Of a DNA stretch of 64,000 bases, positions 46,862 through 56,023 are shown in pieces; the stretch's first letter is position 1; every line of letters starts with the position of its first letter. Made by a program: the position numbers and the translations under genes. Source of the stretch: Georgenia yuyongxinii (GTDB taxonomy: Bacteria > Actinomycetota > Actinomycetes > Actinomycetales > Actinomycetaceae); the NCBI RefSeq assembly GCF_006352065.1, contig NZ_CP040915.1, positions 3,720,001 to 3,784,000 of the forward strand, written 5' to 3'. The notes below the pieces were generated by a model. That model saw only the letters and a program-made list of their open reading frames with translations. It searched no databases and was not told where the DNA came from.

Positions 46862-48523
46862 GTGCCAGCCACCCTCCACGTCACCGGCTTCGGTGCTGCC
46901 CACGGCGCCCGTCCGCTCTTCGCCGACCTCACCTTCACCATCGCCCCGGGCGACGTGTGGGGCCTGGTGGGCGCGAACGGCGCCGGCAAGTCGACCCTGC
47001 TCGCGGCGCTGGCCGGGCTGCCCGGTGGCGCGGAGCTCTCCGGGACGACCACCCTCGCGCCGCCGGAGGCCACGATCGGGTACCTCGCCCAGGAGCCCGA
47101 GCGCCGGCCCGGCGAGACCGTCCTCGATCTGCTGCAGCGGCGCACGGGCGTCACCGCCGCCACCGCGGAGATGGACGCCGCCGCGCACGCGCTCGGCGAC
47201 CGCCCGGAGGATGCGGCCGTCGGGGCCCGCTACTCCGCCGCCCTGGACCGGTGGCTCGCCCTGGGCGGGGCGGACCTGGACGAACGCGCCGAGGCCGTCG
47301 CCGCCGACATCGGCCTCGGGGTGACCCTGGACGCGCAGATGACCACCCTCTCCGGGGGTGAGGCCGCACGGACGTCGCTGGCGGCGCTGCTGCTCTCCCT
47401 GCACGACGTCCTGCTGCTGGACGAGCCGACCAACGACCTGGACCTGGCCGGCCTGGAGCGGCTGGAGCAGTTCGTGGCGGGCTCGCGGGCGCCGATGGTG
47501 ATCGTGAGCCACGACCGGGAGTTCCTGGCCCGGTCTGTCACCGGCATCGTGGAGCTCGACCTGGCCCAGCAGCAGGTCAGCGTCTACGACGGCGGCTACG
47601 AGGCCTACCTGGCCGAGCGTGAGCTGGCCCGGCTGCACGCCCGCGAGGCGTACGAGGAGTACACCGGGCGGCTCACCACTCTCAAGACCCGGGTGCAGAC
47701 CCAGAAGTCGTGGGTGGACAAGGGCGTGCGCACGGCCCGCAAGAAGGCAGCCAAGGAGCCCGACAAGCACGTCAAGGCCCACGCGATCTCGCGCACCGAG
47801 AAGCAGGCGGCCAAGGTCAGCCAGTCCGAGCGGGCCATCGAACGGCTGGAGAAGGTGGAGGAGCCTCGCAAGGAGTGGGACCTGCGGCTGTCCATCGCGG
47901 CCGCCCCGCGCAGCGGCAGCGTCGTCGCCACGCTCGACGGCGCTGTCGTGCACCGCGGCGGGTTCACCTTCGGGCCGGTGACGGCACAGGTGGACTACGG
48001 CGACCGGATCGTCATCACCGGCGCGAACGGGTCAGGCAAGTCCACCCTGCTCGCGGTGCTGCTGGGTCGGCTCGTGCCCGACGGCGGGCGGGCCTCGCTG
48101 GGTGCCTCGGTCGCCGTCGGCGAGGTGGACCAGGCCCGCGCCCTGTTCGACGGGCCCGACCCGCTCTCGCGCACGCTCGGCGACCTCGTGCCGGACTGGC
48201 CGGAGGCCGAGGTCCGTACCCTCCTGGCGAAGTTCGCGCTGGGCGGGGAGCACGCCCTCCGGCCGGCCTCCTCGCTCTCCCCGGGCGAGCGGACCCGCGC
48301 GGCGCTGGCCCTGCTGCAGGCGCGCGGGGTCAACCTGCTGGTGCTGGACGAGCCGACGAACCACCTGGACCTGCCGGCGATCGTCCAGCTCGAGCAGGCG
48401 GTGGAGTCGTTCGCGGGCACGGTGCTGCTCGTCACGCACGACCGGCGCATGCTCGCCGAGGTGCGGGCCACCCGGCGCTGGCGCATGGACGGGGGCGGGC
48501 TGACCGAGCTCCCGACCGACTGA
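46862..48523 (+). CDS. ABC-F family ATPase
   Basis: 553-aa soluble tandem ABC ATPase without membrane domain. First cassette: GANGAGKSTLL, LSGGEAARTSLAALL, VLLLDEPTNDLDL. Second: GANGSGKSTLL, LSPGERTRAALALL, LLVLDEPTNHLDL. The inter-domain linker (about 250-330) is highly basic and helical (TARKKAAKEPDKHVKAHAISRTEKQ), as in ABC-F proteins that enter the ribosomal E site. It may protect ribosomes from antibiotics or assist translation; a specific drug cannot be deduced. GTG start at 46862. No leader peptide or attenuator was found in the 86-bp gap from the divergent membrane gene. Confidence 0.9.
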   Translation: MPATLHVTGFGAAHGARPLFADLTFTIAPGDVWGLVGANGAGKSTLLAALAGLPGGAELSGTTTLAPPEATIGYLAQEPERRPGETVLDLLQRRTGVTAATAEMDAAAHALGDRPEDAAVGARYSAALDRWLALGGADLDERAEAVAADIGLGVTLDAQMTTLSGGEAARTSLAALLLSLHDVLLLDEPTNDLDLAGLERLEQFVAGSRAPMVIVSHDREFLARSVTGIVELDLAQQQVSVYDGGYEAYLAERELARLHAREAYEEYTGRLTTLKTRVQTQKSWVDKGVRTARKKAAKEPDKHVKAHAISRTEKQAAKVSQSERAIERLEKVEEPRKEWDLRLSIAAAPRSGSVVATLDGAVVHRGGFTFGPVTAQVDYGDRIVITGANGSGKSTLLAVLLGRLVPDGGRASLGASVAVGEVDQARALFDGPDPLSRTLGDLVPDWPEAEVRTLLAKFALGGEHALRPASSLSPGERTRAALALLQARGVNLLVLDEPTNHLDLPAIVQLEQAVESFAGTVLLVTHDRRMLAEVRATRRWRMDGGGLTELPTD

Positions 48524-48532
48524 GCCGCGCGG

Positions 48533-49081
48533 TCAGTCGACCTTGACCGCGGAGATCTCGAACTCCAGGGTGATCTTCTCGGAGACGAGCACGCCGCCGG
48601 CGTCGAGAGCGACCTGCCACTCCAGTCCCCAGTCGCGACGGTTGACGCGGCGCGTCCCCTCGAACCCGGCGCGCAGCTTGCCCGCGGCGTCTCGCTGGAC
48701 GCCGACGAGGTCGAGCGGGATCGCCACCTGCTTGGTGACGTCGCGGATGGTGAGGTCGCCGACGACCATGAAGGTGTTCTCCTCGACCTCATCCACGGTC
48801 GTGCTCTTGAAGACGATCTCGGGGTAACGCTCGACGTCGAAGAAGTCGGCGCTGCGCAGGTGCTCGTCGCGCTGGGCATTGCGGGTGTCGATGCTGCCGG
48901 TCTTGATCCGGACCTCGACGGTCGACTCCTGGTGGTTGTCCGCGTCCACGTAGATGCGGCCGCTCACCTCGTTGAAGGCGCCGCGCACTTTCGTCACCAT
49001 CGCGTGCCGGGCCGAGAACCCCACACGCGTGTGGTCCGGGTCGAAGACCCACTCCCCGTTCACGTCCGCGTTCAGCGCCAT
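48533..49081 (-). CDS. YceI-family protein
   Basis: 182-aa YceI-like beta-barrel, a family that binds polyisoprenoids or other amphipathic ligands. Motifs: WVFDPDHTRVGFSARHAMVTKVRGAF near the start, VEVRIKTGSIDTRNAQRDEHLRSADFFDVERYPEI, and VVGDLTIRDVTKQVAIPL. It has no signal peptide, unlike periplasmic relatives, so it is probably cytoplasmic. GAGGA precedes the ATG. Convergent with the ABC-F gene (10-bp gap). No link to the nearby pur genes is evident. Confidence 0.92.
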   Translation of the reverse strand: MALNADVNGEWVFDPDHTRVGFSARHAMVTKVRGAFNEVSGRIYVDADNHQESTVEVRIKTGSIDTRNAQRDEHLRSADFFDVERYPEIVFKSTTVDEVEENTFMVVGDLTIRDVTKQVAIPLDLVGVQRDAAGKLRAGFEGTRRVNRRDWGLEWQVALDAGGVLVSEKITLEFEISAVKVD

Positions 49082-49222
49082 CTGGGTCCTCCTCGGTGAA
49101 CGTCTGCGCGCGAGTATGTCAGACGCGTGTCGCCGACACTAGCGCGCTGACCTGCACTGCGGGATCGATTTCGGACCCACCGGGAAGCGCCGGCGACCCT
49201 TTCGCCGCACGTCACGGCGTCT

Positions 49223-49310
49223 TGGATCTCTCGGAGAAACGACACGTCGCTTCCCGCAGGGGAGGGACGTCGTGACTTCTCGCGGAGAAGTTGACATCTC
49301 GCGGGTGGGA
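49223..49310. repeat. Dispersed 19-bp repeat family, locus 3
   Basis: Clear units TGACTTCTCGCGGAGAAGT (49273-49291) and TGACATCTCGCGGGTGGGA (49292-49310), with degenerate copies from about 49223. It lies in the gap between the YceI gene and the purQ stop. Same orientation as locus 1. Confidence 0.85.
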
Positions 49311-49326
49311 CCTGGAGCGGGCGGGG

Positions 49327-50040
49327 TCAGGCGCCGACGAGCGAGCCGATCACCGAGGTGAACAGGGCAAGACCGTCGGTGCCGCTGCGGGGGGCGTCGC
49401 CCATGTCCGGTCCGAAGCCCGCCTCGACGGCATGCTCGGGGTGCGGCATGAGCCCGACCACGTTGCCGCGCTCGTTGCTCACCCCGGCGATGTCGCGCAG
49501 GGAGCCGTTGGGGTTGTGCCCCTCATAGCGGAAGACCACCTGCCCCTCGCCCTCGAGCCGGTCGAGCGTGGCGTCGTCGGCCACGAAGCCGCCCTCGCCG
49601 TTCTTCAGCGGGATGGTGATGACCTGGTCGACCGCGAGGTCGGCGGTCCATGCCGTCCGCTCGCTGACCACCCGAAGCTGCTGGTCGCGGCAGATGAACT
49701 TCTGGTGGTCGTTGCGGATGAGCGCGCCGGGCAGCAGGTGCGCCTCGCACAGGATCTGGAAGCCGTTGCAGATGCCGAGCACGGGCAGCCCGCCGCGGGC
49801 GGCGGCGACCACCTCGGTCATCACCGGGGCGAAGCGGGCGATGGCACCGCAGCGCAGGTAGTCCCCGTAGGAGAAGCCGCCGGGCAGGACGACGGCGTCG
49901 ACGCCGTGCAGGTCCGCGTCGGCGTGCCACAGCGACACCGGCTCGGCGCCCGCCAGCCGCACCGCGCGGGCGGCGTCGCGGTCGTCGAGGGTGCCGGGGA
50001 AGGTGACGACGCCGATGCGGGCGCCCGTGGCGGCGGCCAT
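49327..50040 (-). CDS. purQ: FGAM synthase, glutaminase subunit
   Basis: 237-aa class I glutamine amidotransferase that feeds ammonia to PurL. Nucleophile Cys in [14 protein letters not shown]; His and Glu in [11 protein letters not shown]-terminal [16 protein letters not shown] and [15 protein letters not shown] are characteristic. The ATG at 50040 shares its A with the TGA of purS (TGATG), so translation is coupled. Part of the split pur cluster; purL lies 34 kb away on the same strand. Confidence 0.96.
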   Translation of the reverse strand: MAAATGARIGVVTFPGTLDDRDAARAVRLAGAEPVSLWHADADLHGVDAVVLPGGFSYGDYLRCGAIARFAPVMTEVVAAARGGLPVLGICNGFQILCEAHLLPGALIRNDHQKFICRDQQLRVVSERTAWTADLAVDQVITIPLKNGEGGFVADDATLDRLEGEGQVVFRYEGHNPNGSLRDIAGVSNERGNVVGLMPHPEHAVEAGFGPDMGDAPRSGTDGLALFTSVIGSLVGA

Positions 50041-50294
50041 CAGCGCTGCCCGTCCGCGTCGTAGACGCCCACGACGTCCTCGATGATCGGGTTCGACAGC
50101 GCCGTCTCGGCGGCCTTGCGCGCCGTGTCGAGGAGTGCGGGGGTGACCTCGCCGTCGACGCTGAGCTCGAAGCGCTTGCCCTGCCGCACGCCGGTGAACG
50201 CGTCGAGCCCGAGCCGTGGGAGTGCACCGGCCACGGCCTTGCCCTGGGGGTCGAGGATCTCCGGCTTGGGCATGACCTCGACGACGATGCGTCC
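50040..50294 (-). CDS. purS: FGAM synthase, PurS subunit
   Basis: 84-aa PurS, the small bridging subunit of the three-part FGAM synthase. [20 protein letters not shown], the RQGKRFEL strand and [15 protein letters not shown] match the family end to end. Two adjacent ATGs (50297 and 50294) follow AGGAG; the second has the better spacing (7 bases) and is used here. Overlaps purQ by one base. The segment upstream (50298-50575) has no gene. Confidence 0.94.
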   Translation of the reverse strand, partial: GRIVVEVMPKPEILDPQGKAVAGALPRLGLDAFTGVRQGKRFELSVDGEVTPALLDTARKAAETALSNPIIEDVVGVYDADGQR

Positions 50295-50425
50295 CATCAT
50301 TGCGCTCCTGGTTCGGCGGTCGGCGGCGCAGCCAGGGTAGCCCTTCGGCCGGGCGGGCCGCAGGTGGCGTCCACCGTGGGCGAGAGCCGCGCCACAGCCG
50401 GTCCCTCTGGCCCGCCGGCTGACGG

Positions 50426-50534
50426 CGAGAGCGGCCGCCGACGGCGACGGCGCCCGTTCGCGGCACGCGCGGGTGGCCAACCACCCGCCCGAGCCGCATG
50501 GACCCGCCCTCGTCGAGAGCGGCCGCCGACGGCG
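50426..50534. repeat. Two 21-bp direct repeats with a small hairpin between
   Basis: Identical 21-bp copies at 50426-50446 and 50514-50534, 88 bp apart. Between them GGGTGG/CCACCC (50471-50476 and 50481-50486) can form a 6-bp stem with loop CCAA. They sit between the desaturase stop and the purS start. Role unknown. Confidence 0.7.
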
Positions 50535-50575
50535 CGGCGAGACGTCACAGCCTCGCCCAGAAGCGAACCAGCGCG

Positions 50576-51685
50576 TCAGACCCGGTACTGCACTGCCAAC
50601 GGGCAGGCCCACACGTCCAGGCCGCCGCGGCCCACCCGGTTGACGTAGTCATGCACCGCTCGTAGGGACTGCGCGAGAGTGGTCTCGGTGTAGCGCACAC
50701 CGAGCTCCTCGCAGTGCGCGCGCACGGCCGGGGCGACCTTCCGCAGGTTCGGGCGGGCCATCGACGGGAAGAGGTGGTGCTCCACCTGGTAGTTCAGCCC
50801 ACCCATGAAGGTGTCGACCCAGCGCCCACCGGAGACGTTGCGGCTCATGAGGACCTGGCGGCGCAGGAAGTCGATCTTCACGTCCGGGGGCACGATCGGC
50901 ATCCCGATGTGGTTGGGCGCGAAGGCGAGTCCCATGTACAGGCCGAAGACGGCGAGCTGGACACCGATGAACGCGGCGGCCTTGCCGGGCGGGAGGATGT
51001 AGAAGACCAGCGCGACGTAGCTGACGAGCCGGACGGTGATGAAGCTGAGCTCGACCCAGCGGCGCTTGACCTTCTCCCGGCCCACCGCCCGCTTGATGCC
51101 CTGGACGTGCAGGTTGACGCCCTCGAGGAGCAGCAGCGGGAAGAAGAACCAGCCCTGCTTGGTGGCAAGCCAGCGCGTCAGGCGGGTCTTGCGGGCCGAG
51201 GCGTCCTCAGGGGTCCACACCAGCACGCCGGGCTCGATGTCGGGGTCGGCGTCGACCTTGTTGGGGGCGGCGTGGTGCTTGTTGTGCTTGCGCTGCCACC
51301 AGCCCAGCCCCATGCCCGCGAAGAGGTTGATGATCACCAGAGAGACCCACTCGTTCCACTTGCCCGAGACGAAGATCTGGCGGTGGGCGGCGTCGTGTCC
51401 GAGGAACGCGATCTGGGTCAGCAGGAGTGCGAGGACGACGGCGGTGACCATCTGCCACCACGTGTCGCCGACGAGCACGAAGACGACGGCGAGCGCGAGG
51501 CCCGCCGCGGTCAGGCCGATCATCTTGGACCAGTAGTACCCGTAGGCCCGGCGCATGAGGCCCGCGTCCTGGACCCGCTGGGTGAGGTTGGTGAAGTCGC
51601 TGACCTGCCGCTCACGGGCGCTGCCCGGAGCGCGCCGCGGGGCCGGCGTCGGATCGGTGGGGGTTTTGTCGAGCGTCTGGCTCAT
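50576..51685 (-). CDS. Membrane fatty acid desaturase
   Basis: 369-aa acyl-lipid/acyl-CoA desaturase-type enzyme. Three histidine boxes that bind the diiron centre: FLGHDAAHRQ, KHNKHHAAPNKVDADPDIE, and NYQVEHHLFPSM. About four transmembrane helices lie between them. There is no fused cytochrome b5 or ferredoxin domain, so an external electron donor is needed; none is encoded nearby. ATG at 51685. A 14-bp palindrome 108 bp upstream (51793-51806) may be an operator. Regiospecificity unknown. Confidence 0.9.
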   Translation of the reverse strand: MSQTLDKTPTDPTPAPRRAPGSARERQVSDFTNLTQRVQDAGLMRRAYGYYWSKMIGLTAAGLALAVVFVLVGDTWWQMVTAVVLALLLTQIAFLGHDAAHRQIFVSGKWNEWVSLVIINLFAGMGLGWWQRKHNKHHAAPNKVDADPDIEPGVLVWTPEDASARKTRLTRWLATKQGWFFFPLLLLEGVNLHVQGIKRAVGREKVKRRWVELSFITVRLVSYVALVFYILPPGKAAAFIGVQLAVFGLYMGLAFAPNHIGMPIVPPDVKIDFLRRQVLMSRNVSGGRWVDTFMGGLNYQVEHHLFPSMARPNLRKVAPAVRAHCEELGVRYTETTLAQSLRAVHDYVNRVGRGGLDVWACPLAVQYRV

Positions 51686-51792
51686 GCCGCCGCCTTGGTG
51701 TTCGAGGGGGCGCGACCGGAGCCGCACTGTCGGGCAAGGACACCCGCCACTGCCGAGTGTGGCACGGATCGCACGGTCGCGACAGTCGAAAC

Positions 51793-51806
51793 CTACGGTG
51801 CCGTAG
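51793..51806. promoter_or_regulatory. Palindrome CTACGG-TG-CCGTAG upstream of the desaturase
   Basis: Perfect 6-bp arms with a 2-bp centre, in the gap between purC and the desaturase gene. It resembles a TetR-type operator but no regulator gene is next to it. It could act on the desaturase promoter; weak evidence. Confidence 0.35.
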
Positions 51807-51883
51807 CCGGCACCGGACGAGCTGTCCGGCTGCCCCGTCCGGCCGGTCGCGAAGCCGAGACGGGAGCCGCGGCGCTCCGCGGC

Positions 51884-52801
51884 TTAGGCCACGAACGCCT
51901 TGCCGGTGAGCTGCTCGTACGCCTCGACATAGCGGGTCCGTGTGCGCCTGATCACGTCGGCCGGCAGCGGGGGCGGCGGCGCGTCGCCACGCCGGTCCCA
52001 GCCCGCGTCGGCCGAGACCAGCCAGTCCCGGACGAACTGCTTGTCGTAGCTCAGCTGCGCCTGACCGGGCCGGTAGCTCGCGGCGCCCCAGAACCGTGAG
52101 GAGTCCGGGGTAAGCACCTCGTCGCCGAGGACGATGTCGGGCTCCCCCGGCAGCGGTGAGGCACCGAACTCCAGCTTGGTGTCGGCCAGCAGGATGCCGC
52201 GCTCGGCCGCGATCTCGGCGGCCCGGGCGTACACCGCGAGGGTCAGCTCCCGCAGCTGGCGGGCCACGCCGTCGCCCACCCGCTCCGCCGTCTGCTCGAA
52301 CGTGATGTTCTCGTCGTGCTCGCCGACCTCGGCCTTGGCGGCGGGCGTGAAGATGGGCTCGGGCAGCTTCTGGCTCTCGACGAGGCCGGGGGGCAGCGGC
52401 ACCCCGCACACGGAGGACGTGGCGGTGTACTCGGTCATCGCCGAGCCGGTGATGTACCCGCGGGCCACGCACTCGATCGGGTACATGCGCAGCTGCCGGC
52501 TGATCATGGCCCGGCCCGCCACCGGCGCGGGCACGTCGAGGGAGACGACGTGGTTGGGGACGACGTCCTTGAGCTGCTCGAACCACCACAGGCTCAGGGC
52601 GGTGAGGATCTTGCCCTTGTCCGGGATCGTGCTCGGCAGTACGTAGTCGTAGGCGCTGATGCGGTCCGAGGCCACCACCAGCACGACGTCGCCCGCGGCA
52701 CCGGCGGAGGCGTCCTGCGGGACGTAGAGGTCTCGGACCTTGCCCGAGTAGATGTGCGTCCAGCCCTCGAGGTCGGGGTGGGCCCCCGCGGCGGTCGTCA
52801 T
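51884..52801 (-). CDS. purC: SAICAR synthetase
   Basis: 305-aa enzyme that joins aspartate to CAIR with ATP in purine synthesis. Motifs: WTHIYSGKVRDLY, VVASDRISAYDYVLPSTIPDKG, YPIECVARGYITGSA, ADTKLEFG and DKQFVRDWL. The ATG at 52801 was chosen; a further in-frame ATG at 52810 adds three residues, and neither has a clear ribosome site. The divergent gnd gene begins 155 bp away. PurS/PurQ lie 1.6 kb downstream on the same strand, separated by the desaturase. Confidence 0.95.
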   Translation of the reverse strand: MTTAAGAHPDLEGWTHIYSGKVRDLYVPQDASAGAAGDVVLVVASDRISAYDYVLPSTIPDKGKILTALSLWWFEQLKDVVPNHVVSLDVPAPVAGRAMISRQLRMYPIECVARGYITGSAMTEYTATSSVCGVPLPPGLVESQKLPEPIFTPAAKAEVGEHDENITFEQTAERVGDGVARQLRELTLAVYARAAEIAAERGILLADTKLEFGASPLPGEPDIVLGDEVLTPDSSRFWGAASYRPGQAQLSYDKQFVRDWLVSADAGWDRRGDAPPPPLPADVIRRTRTRYVEAYEQLTGKAFVA

Positions 52802-52956
52802 ACCTGCCATCTTGGCAGCCCGCCGGCGACGGCGTCCGCCCGGTCCCGGCATACGACCCCGGGGCAACTCATGGCACCCTGCAGCGCTCGGTGGGGCCGA
52901 CGCGTACCGTTCCTGGCGAAGCGACCCTGCCCAAATGCCCTGGAGGATGAAGAGAC

Positions 52957-54411
52957 ATGGCAAGCGAGAAGCCCGTCGGTGTGGCCGACATAGGCGTGAC
53001 CGGCCTGGCAGTCATGGGATCGAACCTGGCCCGCAACTTCGCCCGCCACGGGCACACCGTAGCCATCCACAACCGCAGCTACGCCAAGACCGAGCGCCTG
53101 GTGTCGGAGCACGGATCGGACGGCACCTTCGTGCCGTCGGAGTCCGTCGCGGAGTTCGTCGCCTCGCTGGCCAAGCCGCGCGTCGCCGTCATCATGGTCA
53201 AGGCGGGCGCCGGCACCGACGCCGTCATCGACCAGCTCGCAGAGCACATGGAGCCCGGCGACATCATCGTCGACGCCGGCAACGCGCACTTCCCCGACAC
53301 GATCCGCCGCGAGCAGGCGCTGAAGGAGAAGGGCCTGCACTTCGTGGGCTCGGGCGTCTCCGGCGGCGAGGAGGGCGCGCTGAACGGCCCGTCGATCATG
53401 CCGGGCGGGACCAAGGAGTCCTACGACCGTCTCGGGCCGATGCTGGAGTCGATCTCCGCGCACGTGGACGGGGTGCCCTGCTGCACCCATGTCGGCCCCG
53501 ACGGCGCCGGCCACTTCGTCAAGATGGTGCACAACGGCATCGAGTACGCCGACATGCAGCTCATCGCCGAGGCCTACGACCTGCTTCGCCTGGGGCTTGG
53601 TGCCTCCGCCGGTGAGATCGGCGACATCTTCGAGGAGTGGAACTCCGGCGACCTCGAGTCCTTCCTCATCGAGATCTCCGCCGACGTCCTGCACCACACC
53701 GACCCGCAGACCGGCAAGGCGTTCGTCGACATCATCCTCGACCGCGCCGAGCAGAAGGGCACCGGTCGCTGGACCGTGCAGAACGCCCTGGACCTGGGCG
53801 TCCCGGTCACCGGCATCGCCGAGGCAACCTTCGCCCGTGCCCTGTCCGGCTCCGTCCCGCAGCGCGAGGCCGCCCGCGGTGTGCTCCCCGCCCACGCCGG
53901 CACCTGGGACGTGACCGACCGCGACGTGTTCGTCGAGGACGTCCGCCAGGCGTTGTACGCCTCGAAGGTGGTCGCCTACTCCCAGGGCTTCGACCAGATC
54001 ACCGCCGCCTCGGAGGAGAACGGCTGGGGCATCGACCGCGGCGCCATGGCCCGCATCTGGCGTGGCGGCTGCATCATCCGGGCCCGGTTCCTCAACCGCA
54101 TCACCGAGGCGTACGAGCGCAACCCCGAGCTGGCGCTCCTGCTCGCCGACGAGTTCTTCACCGACGTCATGGACAAGGGCGTGGCCTCCTGGCGGCGCGT
54201 GGTCTCCCAGGCCGCGCTCAACGGCGTGCCCACGCCGGTGTTCGCGTCCTCGCTGAGCTACTACGACGGACTGCGCGCCGAGCGGCTGCCCGCCGCGCTC
54301 ATCCAGGGTCAGCGTGACTTCTTCGGCGCGCACACCTACCAGCGCGTGGACACCGACGGCGTCTTCCACACTCTGTGGACCGGCGACCGCTCGGAGGAGA
54401 AGCAGTCCTGA
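52957..54411 (+). CDS. gnd: 6-phosphogluconate dehydrogenase (decarboxylating)
   Basis: 484-aa NADP-linked oxidative pentose-phosphate enzyme. N-terminal Rossmann IGVTGLAVMGSNLARNF with HNRSYAKTE; catalytic VGSGVSGGEEGALNGPSIMPGG and KMVHNGIEYADMQLIAEAYDLL; C-terminal helical domain AASEENGWGIDRGAMARIWRGGCIIRARFL. Full length for the long (E. coli-like) form. GGAGGATGAAGAGAC precedes the ATG. Followed by a terminator hairpin at 54428-54459. Confidence 0.97.
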   Translation: MASEKPVGVADIGVTGLAVMGSNLARNFARHGHTVAIHNRSYAKTERLVSEHGSDGTFVPSESVAEFVASLAKPRVAVIMVKAGAGTDAVIDQLAEHMEPGDIIVDAGNAHFPDTIRREQALKEKGLHFVGSGVSGGEEGALNGPSIMPGGTKESYDRLGPMLESISAHVDGVPCCTHVGPDGAGHFVKMVHNGIEYADMQLIAEAYDLLRLGLGASAGEIGDIFEEWNSGDLESFLIEISADVLHHTDPQTGKAFVDIILDRAEQKGTGRWTVQNALDLGVPVTGIAEATFARALSGSVPQREAARGVLPAHAGTWDVTDRDVFVEDVRQALYASKVVAYSQGFDQITAASEENGWGIDRGAMARIWRGGCIIRARFLNRITEAYERNPELALLLADEFFTDVMDKGVASWRRVVSQAALNGVPTPVFASSLSYYDGLRAERLPAALIQGQRDFFGAHTYQRVDTDGVFHTLWTGDRSEEKQS

Positions 54412-54427
54412 GCTCATAAGAGACACC

Positions 54428-54459
54428 ACGACGGCGGCCGGTCACCCGGCCGCCGTCGT
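54428..54459. terminator. 14-bp perfect hairpin after gnd
   Basis: Arms 54428-54441 and 54446-54459 (ACGACGGCGGCCGG and its reverse complement) with a 4-nt TCAC loop, 17 bp after the gnd stop. Probable gnd terminator. Confidence 0.75.
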
Positions 54460-54500
54460 CGTCTCTGCCCTGGCCCCGGCCCGAAACGATGCTCGGCACT

Positions 54501-54568
54501 CGACCGCTACACGACACGGCGAGCGCCACAGCTGCAACTGTGGCGCTCGCCGTGTCGTGTAGCGGTCG
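54501..54568. terminator. 31-bp perfect inverted repeat between convergent gnd and pobA
   Basis: Arms 54501-54531 and 54538-54568 are complementary over all 31 bp with a 6-nt CTGCAA loop. It could stop transcripts from both sides. Its length and lack of mismatch are unusual for a simple terminator. Confidence 0.7.
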
Positions 54569-54602
54569 GTGACGGTGGCGTCGAGAAGCGACGCCGAGGT
54601 GA

Positions 54603-54640
54603 TGACATGTCGCGGAGAAGATGACATCTCGCGGGGATGA
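54603..54640. repeat. Dispersed 19-bp repeat family, locus 4
   Basis: Units TGACATGTCGCGGAGAAGA (54603-54621) and TGACATCTCGCGGGGATGA (54622-54640), just after the 31-bp inverted repeat and 8 bp before the pobA stop. Same orientation as loci 1 and 3. Confidence 0.85.
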
Positions 54641-54647
54641 GACCGGG

Positions 54648-55922
54648 TTACCGGGACGGCGACATGTCGCCGCTCCCCCGCAGCTGGCTCGCCAGCACTT
54701 CGCCCAGCGCCGACGCCGGGTCCAGGTACCCGGGCGCCGTCGGGATGAGCGACCACCCGGTGTACGCCTCGGCCAGGTACGTCGAGCCGGCCCGCGAGGT
54801 CGTCACCAGGTCGAGCTCGCCGAGCTGACGGCGGTTGTCGAACGAGTTGGCGTCGGGGTGGGTGTGCAGCATCGACGTCATCCACCAGGAGAAGTGCTGC
54901 GCCTTCCACACCCGGCGCAACGCCGTCGTCCCGTAGGTGGCGAGCAGGTCGTCCTTCCCCTCGCGGTAGTGCCGTTCGAGCGCCCTGGCCAGCACGCTGA
55001 CGTCGCCCGCGGCCAGGTTGAGACCCTTTGCGCCGGTGGGCGGCACGGTGTGGCCGGCGTCCCCGGCGAGGAAGAGCCGGCCGTGCTGCATCGGCTCGCA
55101 GACGTAGGAGCGCATGGGGATGACGGTCTTGTCGACGATCGGCCCGTGCGTCAGGGCGAAGCCCGGGGCCGAGGTCCGCCTGTCCAGCTCGTCCCAGATC
55201 TGCTCGTCGGTCCAGCGGTCGGGGTCGTCGCTCGGGTCGCACTGGAAGTACATGCGCTGGGTGGTGGGCGTGCGCTGGCTGATCAGCGCGAAGCCGTGCG
55301 GGGAGTGCGCGTAGATCAGCTCGTCCGCGCTGGGCGGTGCCTCGGTGAGGATGCCGAACCAGCCGAAGGGGTACTCGCGGAAGTTGTCGGTGCGCAGCTC
55401 GTCGGGGATGGCCCGCTTGGAGATGCCGCGCGACCCGTCGCACCCGGCGATGAAGTCGCAGCCGAGCCGGGTGCGGGTGCCGTCGGTGTCCGTGAAGACG
55501 ATGGTCGGGCTCTCGCCCTCGATGCCCTCGAGCTCGGCGTCGATCACCTCGAAGCGCACGTCGAGCCCGCGGGCGGCTGCGCCGTCGGCAAGGTCGGTGA
55601 AGACCTCCTGCTGCGGGTAGAGCTGGACCGACCGGCCCACCAGGTCGGCGAAGTCGATCCGGCGCGCCTCGCCGTCGACCCGCAGCTCGATGCCGTGGTG
55701 GGTGAACCCCTCCGAGCGCAGCCGCGCGTCGAGACCCAGCGCGGTGATGAGGTCCACGGTTCCCTGCTCGAGGATGCCGGCGCGGTGGGTGTGCGCGATC
55801 TCCTCGCGGCTGCGCTTCTCCAGGACCACCGTCTCGATGCCGGCGACGGCGAGCAGGTGGGCGAGCAGCAGGCCGGCGGGGCCGGCCCCGACGATCCCGA
55901 CCTGGGTGCGGATGTCCAACAT
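54648..55922 (-). CDS. pobA: 4-hydroxybenzoate 3-monooxygenase
   Basis: 424-aa flavoprotein hydroxylase: 4-hydroxybenzoate + NAD(P)H + O2 to protocatechuate. FAD motif VGIVGAGPAGLLLAHLL; FIAGCDGSRG (DG motif); GDAGHTVPPTGAKGLNLAAGDV (second FAD site); THRAGILEQGTVDL near the substrate pocket. AAGGAG is 5 bases before the ATG at 55922. The C-terminus is longer than the Pseudomonas enzyme's by about 30 residues. An IclR regulator gene lies 101 bp upstream on the same strand. The ring-cleavage genes (pcaGH) are not in the window. Confidence 0.9.
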   Translation of the reverse strand: MLDIRTQVGIVGAGPAGLLLAHLLAVAGIETVVLEKRSREEIAHTHRAGILEQGTVDLITALGLDARLRSEGFTHHGIELRVDGEARRIDFADLVGRSVQLYPQQEVFTDLADGAAARGLDVRFEVIDAELEGIEGESPTIVFTDTDGTRTRLGCDFIAGCDGSRGISKRAIPDELRTDNFREYPFGWFGILTEAPPSADELIYAHSPHGFALISQRTPTTQRMYFQCDPSDDPDRWTDEQIWDELDRRTSAPGFALTHGPIVDKTVIPMRSYVCEPMQHGRLFLAGDAGHTVPPTGAKGLNLAAGDVSVLARALERHYREGKDDLLATYGTTALRRVWKAQHFSWWMTSMLHTHPDANSFDNRRQLGELDLVTTSRAGSTYLAEAYTGWSLIPTAPGYLDPASALGEVLASQLRGSGDMSPSR

Positions 55923-56023
55923 GGGGGCTCCTTCGGTGCTCACGGGCGTGCGTGCGCGGCTGCACGTGCATCGTCGCGGTGCGGCGACACTAGGACGTAG
56001 GTCACACACCCCGAAGGTTTCTC

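Noticed and set aside
16084-54640. Insertion-sequence remnants at the 19-bp repeats
   Set aside because: No transposase frame, no terminal inverted repeats and no target duplications were found near any of the arrays.
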